64,000 nt of DNA. Origin: Sciurus carolinensis (Eukaryota; Chordata; Mammalia; Rodentia; Sciuridae). The position numbers and the translations under genes are program-made. Shown in pieces: positions 56,968 to 64,000 of the stretch. Each line of letters starts with the position of its first letter. Position 1 is the stretch's first letter. The notes beneath the pieces are model-generated. The model was not told where the DNA came from and did not search any database. It worked only from the letters and a program-made list of their open reading frames with translations. The stretch lies in the NCBI RefSeq assembly GCF_902686445.1, contig NC_062226.1, forward strand, positions 11,628,001-11,692,000, given 5' to 3'.

Positions 56968-57180
56968 GCTGTAGCTGGGCATAATGGTGCACACCATCAT
57001 CCCAGTGACTTCGGAGGCTGAGGCAGGAGAATCTCAAGTTCCAGCAACTTAGTGAGACCCTGTCTTAAAATTAAACAAACTAACTAACTAACTAGGAGTG
57101 GGGATATAGCTCAAAGGTAAAGCACTGCTGGGTTCAATTCCTAGTACCTTAAAACAAAACAAGACAAGACAAAACAAAAC
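56968..57180 (+). repeat. B1-dID SINE
   Basis: agctgggcataatggtgcac, gaccctgtcttaaaattaaa, an (ACTA)n linker, then gagtggggatatagctcaaa ggtaaagcac and a tail with (CAAAA/CAAGA)n. Flanking repeats aatgctgta. Confidence 0.9.
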
Positions 57181-57205
57181 TGAAAAATGCTGTAATAATG
57201 GCTCA

Positions 57206-57231
57206 AACACACACACACACACACACACACA
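57206..57231. repeat. (CA)n microsatellite
   Basis: About 13 CA units. Confidence 0.95.
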
Positions 57232-57407
57232 TCTGTTGAATAGTTTAATTTAGTTGAACTGCATTGATTCAAACCATTCAGATAGAGGCTTTCATAATAG
57301 GGGCACTCAACTTATGGCTATAATACATTCATTTATGAGGATCATTTATAAGTGTCAAATTTTTCCTATGTAAGAGTCCAGTAAATTTTTGGTTAGGTTC
57401 ACTTTTT

Positions 57408-57535
57408 TTTCCCCTGAGATGGGAGTCTCCTTATGTTGCCCAGGCTGGTCTCAAACTCACGGGTTCAATTGATCCTCTTACCTCAGCCTCACAAGTAGCT
57501 GAGACTACAGGCATGTGTCACCATGCTCAGCTTGA
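57408..57535 (-). repeat. B1-like SINE monomer
   Basis: tgttgcccaggctggtctca, gtagctgagactacaggcat gtgtcaccatgctcag: minus-strand 7SL-derived monomer without an ID half. Confidence 0.8.
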
Positions 57536-57544
57536 TTCAGTTTT

Positions 57545-59745
57545 TTTAAATAACAAATTTCACATTTTTATTTTAATTTTTTCCAGCAAGTAAAAATCAT
57601 CTATATTCAAGGTGCAATGTGGTGATGTGACATACTTGTACATTGCAGAGGGATCATTTCCAATCAGATTAACCACAGATCCATCATTATACCAGTCACC
57701 CTTTGTGTGTGTGGTGAGGACAGTTAGGATAGTTCAAGTAACTAGTCCACTTTATTAACTGTAGTCTTGTGGTACATTAAATCCTCAGGCCATGTTCACT
57801 TTAGGTACTGAAAATTGTACCCTTTTACTGTCATCTCTCCATTTCTTTCATCTCCAGTCTCTGGACGCCAGCATTCTACTCCCTACCTCTGTGGGTTTAA
57901 CCTATGTGTGACATCATATAATAATTGTCTTTCTGTCTAGCTTATGTCACTTAACAGAATGTCCTTCAGGTTCATCCTGTTATCACAATGAGCAGGGTTT
58001 CCTTCTTTTTAAGGTGGATTAATATTCCAGTGTGCTGCACATTTTCTTTGTTCGTTCATGTGTTGATGGGCACCTCAGTGGGTTCAATACTTTGCAGATA
58101 ATGCTACAATGAACTGAGGAGTGCAGGTATCTTTTCAGGATACTGATTTCATTTCCTTTGGATATCTCCTCAGAAGCTGGATCACGTGGCAGCTCTATTT
58201 TTAATTTTTTGAGCAATCTCCATGTTGTTTTCCATAATGGCTGTTCTAATTTACATTCCCACCAACAGTAAATAAGGATCCCCTTTTCTCCACATCCTTG
58301 TCAACGTTTTTCTTTTGTCTTTTTGATAATAGACATTCTAACAGGAGTTGATATCTCATTGTTTTTAATTTGCATTTCCCTGATGATTAGTGATATTGAG
58401 CATTTTTTCACACACCTGTTGGATATTTGCATGTCTTCTTTGGAGAAGTATCTATTCAGGTCTTTTGCTCATTTTAAAAAATGGTTTGTTTTCTTGCTAT
58501 TGAGTGGTTGTGTTGTTTGTTCCTATCCCTTTGTTAAACTTCTAGTTTTGTTTGAGTGTTATTTTCTTGATGTTATTTAGTTGCCATCTGTGTTCTTTTG
58601 TAGCTCACCAAGTTTCTTTGGGATAATTATTCTGAATTCATTGTGAGATCTCCATTTCTTTAGGGTCTGTTACTGATGTTTTATTTTATTCCCCTAGGGA
58701 TGTCATTTCTTTGGTTATTTGTGACCCGTGGCCTGCGTTGGTGTCTGTGAATTTGTCAGTCTTTACAGACCAACATTGGCAGGAAAAGTCCTTTATCAGT
58801 CAGCCTGTGCACAGATTCTAAGCTGGCCAGAAGGTAGGATCTAATGTGGGCTTGCTGCTGGAGTCCTCAGGCCTCGTGTGGTCTGTGGTCAGTGGTGAAT
58901 GGACCTGGTCCTGAGTCTGTGCAGTGAGATTTGCACTTGAGTTTGTGGTGGAAGGCCTAGTACCAGGGTCCATTTCAGTTGGCTTGTTTACTGGGTCCAA
59001 GTGAGGGTGAGTGCCTGGAGCCTGAATCCAAGGGACCAACCTAAAGCCGGATTCATGGGGGCTGTTCACACACTGAGGCTGGCCTTGAGCCTGAGTCTGC
59101 TGGGGCTGGTGTGGTGTTGGCACAGGTTGTTATAGGGGCTGGCCTGATGCTGGATTCTCCTGGGGCAGGTCTGGAGCCTGGATCTGGCCTGAAGCCTGAT
59201 GTTGCAAGGGCTATCCTGGTGTTGCATTGGGCTTGCTGACTAGGGCTGCAGGAACCAGCCTATTGCTGGGATGAGCCTTGAGCTTGACGCCATAGGGGCT
59301 GGCTGGAGCCTGGGGTAGATCTGGAGCCTGGGATGGGTCTGGGGTTGGGCTATTGTTAGTGCTGGCCTGGAGCTAACCTGGTGCCTGGGGCCACTGGGGC
59401 TGACCTGTCACTGGTGTTCACTGGGGCAAGTCTAGTGCTAGGATGGTGGTGAAGTCCAGTGATCAGCTAACTTTCTTTCCCCCACGTGGAGGTCAATGCC
59501 TGCTTGGTCTTGGGGGAAGAGTGGCACAGATAATGTGACACTGTCCTTCTACTACCTTTAATGAGTCTTTTCTTATTTCTGTGCTCCAGCCCTGTGGTGT
59601 CATCTCTCACTTTGATTCCTTAGCTCTTCCTGTCTGTAATTTTGTACACAGATAGTTGCTCAAATTGGTATTTCTAGGAGGAAAAAAGCACTGGGAAGTC
59701 CTAGTTTGCCATCTTGCTGAAGTTGCTCCCTGTCTTGTTTTTGTT
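57545..59745 (-). mobile_element. Ancient LINE-1, internally deleted
   Basis: On the minus strand it opens with gcaagatggcaaactagg (at about 59,735), the ancestral LINE-1 5' end. It runs through a GC-rich 5' UTR of repeated 'ggctggcctggagcctgg' units (58,830-59,460) and then jumps to late ORF2 (58,560 to 58,200, e.g. ccattatggaaaacaacatg gag) and a 3' region near 57,580. Most of ORF1 and ORF2 is missing. Confidence 0.7.
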
Positions 59746-59861
59746 AAGAGAGCTTATCCTGACTGAATGTTCAGTTTTATCAATTCTTGTTCTTCCGTCT
59801 GTTGGAGCATCTGTCCTTTTGTTGTTTACTCTCATAAATTATTTTGATTGATATGTAAAGC

Positions 59862-60068
59862 CTTTAGTTTTTTTTTTTTTTTTTGATACTGAGGATTGAA
59901 CCAGAGTAATTCTATCTCTGAGCTATATCTCCAGCCCTTTTTATCTATATATTTTTATTTTTTGAGAAAGGGTCTTGCTAAGTTGTCCACGCTGGCCTTG
60001 AATTTGTGATCCTCCCGCCTCAGCCTCCAAGTAGCTGAGATTAAAGATATATACCACTGTGCCCAGAA
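59862..60068 (-). repeat. B1-dID SINE
   Basis: gatactgaggattgaaccag, ttttttgagaaagggtcttg c, gctgagattaaagatatata ccactgtgcccag. Confidence 0.88.
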
Positions 60069-60079
60069 GCATTTTGATT

Positions 60080-60900
60080 ATTTTAAATTAAAAATTGCAT
60101 TATTTAAAAAATGTTTAGCTTTCTGACTGTTCTTATGCCTTCAACATTTTGCAATGATTTGCTGATCTCAATGAGGAAAAACATGCTTGATTCTGACAGA
60201 CAATTTAGCACACATGGAAGCATTATAGATTCTGTTGTTGTGCTTTGTTGTTTGTTTTACATAACTTCATTTGAACTTTAATCTCATAGAATGACCCTTC
60301 AAATTTGGCTTTATCACATATTGTAGGAGGACTTCTGTTGCTTTCCCAAGGTAAAAAGATAAATCCACTACCTGGGGTTCAGGACAGCTAGTTTTGTTAG
60401 GGACTCTATTATAGGATAACCTACATTGATATCTCAAGCACCGGGCCATTTTGAAATCTGCTAAAGAAAATTTTATTTCGATTCTTGTTAAAATGAGAGA
60501 TTGTGCTCAATTGTGAATATAGCCATGATGACTGGAGATTTATAGTCAACAAGAAGGGTCAGAAATCTGTGGATGGTAAATCACTAAGAGAAAACATCAA
60601 GGCCAGGAAGATATTTACTAAACTGACTTAATAGGATTCTTGCAAAAGGCAGACCAAGGAATTATACATCATAGGTGGGAAACGAGGAATTGATCAGGTA
60701 TTAAGTGTGAGAGGATTCTTGCTAAACTGGGCTATGCAGAATTCTTTCTAAAGTTGGACTATGCAGGCTAAAGACAGAATGGGACCAAGGTCAAGGCCTG
60801 CTATTGAAGATGGCTCAGAGGAGTCTGACTAAAGTTTGGTGATGGGGAGAGTCTTAACAATGATCTTAGATATTGTTCCTGAAAAAGAAACTTCTTTAAC
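60080..60900. other. Intergenic stretch, nothing recognised
   Basis: AT-rich, no recognised gene. The run at 60,640-60,860 has loosely repeated ggattcttgc and taaactggnctatgcag motifs, perhaps an old LTR remnant. Confidence 0.35.
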
Positions 60901-60904
60901 TTTA

Positions 60905-61345
60905 AAAAAAAATTTCTTCTAATTAGTTATAAATGACAGCAGAATGCATTTTGACACTTTGTACACAAATGGAGTACAACTTCTTATTCCTCTGATTGTA
61001 TACCATGCAGAGTCACACATGTAGGTCATGCAATCATACATGTACATAGGGTAATGATGTCTGACTCATTGCACCATCCTTCCCAACCCCACATCCCTCC
61101 CCACCCCTCACTCCCTTCTGCCCAATCCAAAGTTCCTCCACTCTTTCCTAGGCTCCCAACCCTTTATGGATTGACATCTGCTTATCAGAGAAAACATTTG
61201 CCTTTGGTTTTTTGGGATTGGCTTATTTCTCTTAGCATGATATTCTGCAGCTCCATCCATTTACCTGCAAATGCCATAATTTTATTCTTTTTTAAGGCTA
61301 ATATTCCTTTGTGTATATATACCACATTATCTTTAACTTTTGAAA
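60905..61345 (-). mobile_element. LINE-1 3' end
   Basis: T-rich end, gacactttgtacacaaatgg agtacaact, catgtacatagggtaatgat gtctgac, then cttatcagagaaaacatttg and gggattggcttatttctctt agcatgat: the antisense LINE-1 3' UTR and final ORF2. Same family as 37,665 and 40,080. Confidence 0.85.
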
Positions 61346-61589
61346 GTTAAATCAACCTTGCTGGGGAAATTACTGGGGAAAACCAAGAAGGTCATAAAAA
61401 ATTATCTTTTGTTGTACATTGCTGGGTTTGTTTTACATATTTTGTTTGGAATTTATGAGTCTATGTTCATCACTGAGATTTGCTTGTAGTGTCTTTTTGT
61501 GTAATGACATTGTTGGCTTTTGGTATGAATGTTTTGTTCTTAATAAGGGAGGTTTGTGAATGATCTGTATTTTTTATTATATAAAAGAG

Positions 61590-61870
61590 TTTAAATATTT
61601 TTTGTTGGTGAACTATAATTATACATAATGGCAGGATTCATTGTTACATATTCACCATGTACACAACATAATTTGGTCAATTTCTTTACCAAGTACCTCC
61701 TCTTTTCCTCCTCCCCTCCCTCTCCTTAGTTCCCTTCTTGTATTTTGCTGGTATTCTGTTTTTGTGATCTCCTTTTTATCCCCCTGCCTGCCCCTTTTTA
61801 TTTCTCTTCAGTATCTGGAAGTTTTCATGAGATAGGAATTAAGTCTTTCTTTAAAAACAGTTTTTCGAAA
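61590..61870 (-). mobile_element. LINE-1 3'-end fragment
   Basis: gttggtgaactataattata cataatgg, gtacacaacataatttggtc aatttc and pyrimidine-rich cctcctcccctccctctcc are the antisense 3' UTR of a LINE-1 family, also seen at 10,070 and 33,565. Confidence 0.7.
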
Positions 61871-62121
61871 AAGAAATTGAGCTCACTCTTGTGGACATCT
61901 GGGCTTGAAATTTTCTCTGAGGAAAGAGTTTGGCATACTGATTTAATTTTCTTATTATAGGTCTTTTCAGGGTTTTAATTTCTTCTTGTATCAATTTTGG
62001 TGGAATATTTTTAAGGTGGTTACCTATTTAACCTAAAATTTCAAGTTTGTTGTTAGAAATTTTTTTGTAATATCCTCATATTTTGTTTAAAAATTTTTTT
62101 TATTTGCAGATACCATTATTT

Positions 62122-62216
62122 TATTTATTTATTTGTATTTGGTGCTGAGGATTGAACCCAGTGCCTCACATGTGCTAGGCAAGCACTCTACCACTGAGCT
62201 ACAACCCCAGCCCCCT
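62122..62216 (-). repeat. ID SINE, tailed form
   Basis: tatttggtgctgaggattga acccagtgcctcacatgtgc, taggcaagcactctaccact gagctacaaccccagccc. (TTTA)n on the left is its A-rich tail. Confidence 0.9.
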
Positions 62217-62499
62217 CATATTTTATTTTAATATCTGAATAGATGTCACTCTTTTAAAAAAATGTTTAAATGTCTTGATATTCATGAATTCTGTATTATG
62301 AAGACTCTAAAGAATTTCTGCTGGTCATGTATGGTGAGATGTTATTCTAATTACTGTTATGGGTTGTTGCTTGTTCTTTTTTCTTGAGTGGTTTCACCAG
62401 AGAGATACAATTTTTTTTGCAATATACATTTTTGTTTTGCTAATGGGTTTTTCCCAAATGTCTTCTTGGGATGCTCAATATTGAAATAGGCAAATAGTG

Positions 62500-63370
62500 A
62501 CCCCAGATGAAGAAACCAGATGACTAACCTTTAAAAGGAAAGGCAAGGCAAAACAGTTCATCAGGACTGTAGGAGATGTCTACAACTATTTTGCAACCAA
62601 GAAGGTGTTTGAGCTCTTATTTCCTGGTGTGTCAATAATCAACTATTTACTGGGCCAGGATCAGTGTGGAATGGGGTTTCCTTCTGTTTTCAGGGTGTTC
62701 ATACCATGGAGTCAGGGTGAGTTTTCCAATGGTGCAGTAAATGCTATAGTCAGGGAACAAGCACGTAAGAAGGTAAGGATGGAGAGGGGCATTCCTGGTA
62801 CAGAAGGCTGGCTACAGATCCTTTAGGGATGCAGATCTGCCTTATTGGGGGTACAGTGGGACAGTGCAAGAGATCCTGGCCCTTCTCCATGGGCCCTTCT
62901 AGTTCTGTCTGTGGCTTCTCTTCCTCCACCTACTTTTCAATGTTGGTTTTCCAGGCAAAAGAAAATATTTAATGTACATGCAAGCTAGGAAGCCAAACAA
63001 AATGATTCCTATGATCATGCCACCCAGTTTTAAAAAAATGTGACATTCCTCGTTCTATGAGCTCCCTCCAGACAGCTAGTGAGGAGAATCCCCTACTCCC
63101 TCATTTTCCTTTCATTTAATCTGGGCCTCATTGCCACAAACGACAGTGGAGGCAGATAAACCACCCTCAGATTCCTGGGCACCCAGAAATCTTCACAGGC
63201 TGGCGTTTATGATGAAGATGCTGGTATTTGACAAAAAACAACCTCCCTGTGACCAGTACCCTTGACCTAAACCCTATGGGGTGGTGGTGGCCTCACCCCT
63301 TTGGCCTCCCAGGCAGAGGCGGGATGCCAGAGGGATAGAAATTTTATTAAACTTTTTGAAGAGTAATCTT
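62500..63370 (+). mobile_element. Possible LTR or LTR-like repeat
   Basis: A repeat-like block with a possible attaaa polyadenylation signal (about 63,346) and LTR-like composition in 62,930-63,350 (ctccctccagacagctagtg, tgggcctcattgccacaaac). I see no terminal inverted TG...CA ends or coding sequence, so this is tentative. Confidence 0.3.
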
Positions 63371-63904
63371 TTTGCTTTGTGAACTTCTTTCTATGTCTTT
63401 CCTGCCCCCCTCATCTATGTTACTTCCTTTTTTTAAACCTTCCCTCCATTGATGTTGCCATTTTGTGCCTAAGTTCTTATAATGGGTGCTTACCACAGTA
63501 TTTTGTAGCTTTCTCCCTTCCTTTACATTTGAATACGTGGCTATAAATTCTCTCTAAATATGTCTTATTTGTATCCCCCATGTTCTGATATGCAGCATAT
63601 TGATTGTCATTCACATAAAATATATTTTTAATATACATAATTATTTTTCTTTGACTCTTGAATTGTCCTAAGTGTGTTCCTTAATTCCTAAGTTTCTGCG
63701 GGAGTTTAAAAGTGCAGGAGACAAAAGGTTCTGAGAAATTTTACTCTTCCTACTCATTCAAGATGGGGCCATTGAAGGCTGTGGGACGTGGTGATGACTC
63801 CTACACTGTATCCTTTGTCTACAACTGAAGAACCAGGGTGTGAGGGAGGATGCACTGGTATACTCCTGGGGAGGAGAAACTTTTCTCTGGCGAGTTACTA
63901 TTTT

Positions 63905-64000
63905 ATTTCTTTCAAGTTTTTATCATTATGTTTTAGTTTTATATAACATTGGGTTCATTTTGACATAATCATACATATGTGGAATATAATTTGCTCTGTT
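63905..64000 (-). mobile_element. LINE-1 3'-end fragment, cut by the window end
   Basis: gttttagttttatataacat tgggttcatttt and catacatatgtggaatataa tttgctc resemble the antisense LINE-1 3' region. It continues beyond the window. Confidence 0.55.

Noticed and set aside
1..64000. CRISPR array or prokaryotic system
   Set aside because: No regular spacer-repeat pattern; the window is mammalian.

Overview
This is nuclear mammalian DNA from a rodent, most likely a squirrel (Sciuridae). The clearest sign is dozens of two SINE families. One is short tRNA-derived ID elements, including forms ending in a squirrel-type A/T-rich tail. The other is dimeric B1-dID elements, in which a B1-like 7SL part is fused to an ID part. 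The species call is an inference from repeat type. Genes are sparse and carry spliced or single-exon vertebrate structure. There are no bacterial operons, CRISPR arrays or viral genomes.

Layout. 1-4.1 kb holds the last two coding exons and 3' end of PDCL (phosducin-like, PhLP1) on the + strand; its first coding exon lies before the window. 4.1-21.4 kb is intergenic DNA packed with SINEs, MaLR-type LTRs, L2/MIR relics and a 1.5 kb processed retrocopy. 21.46-22.41 kb (- strand) is an OR1K1 olfactory receptor locus with two frameshifts. 22.4-28.9 kb holds SINEs, a CA-rich degenerate tract and a striking G-depleted tract. 28.88-29.86 kb (- strand) is an intact OR5C1 olfactory receptor. 29.9-38.6 kb is intergenic with L2, MaLR and SINE copies. 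38.6-47.8 kb is a decayed, nearly full-length LINE-1 interrupted by a second, 5'-inverted LINE-1, a LINE-1 3' end and two SINEs. 48.9-49.35 kb is an isolated CpG island with no recognised gene. 50.98-51.91 kb (- strand) is a clear family-1 olfactory receptor pseudogene. 52-64 kb is gene-free, with SINEs, an ancient inverted LINE-1, LTR relics and younger LINE-1 3' ends.

The order PDCL - OR1K1 - OR5C1 - further family-1 ORs, with PDCL and OR1K1 tail to tail, matches the edge of the human chromosome 9q33 olfactory cluster. PDCL is a widely expressed co-chaperone for G-protein beta-gamma assembly. The receptors signal through G proteins in olfactory neurons. Their adjacency is old synteny, not an operon.

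I found no convincing undescribed biological system. The most checkable oddities are the orphan CpG island, the two-frameshift OR1K1, the G-poor tract, the twin-primed nested LINE-1 and the unidentified retrocopy.
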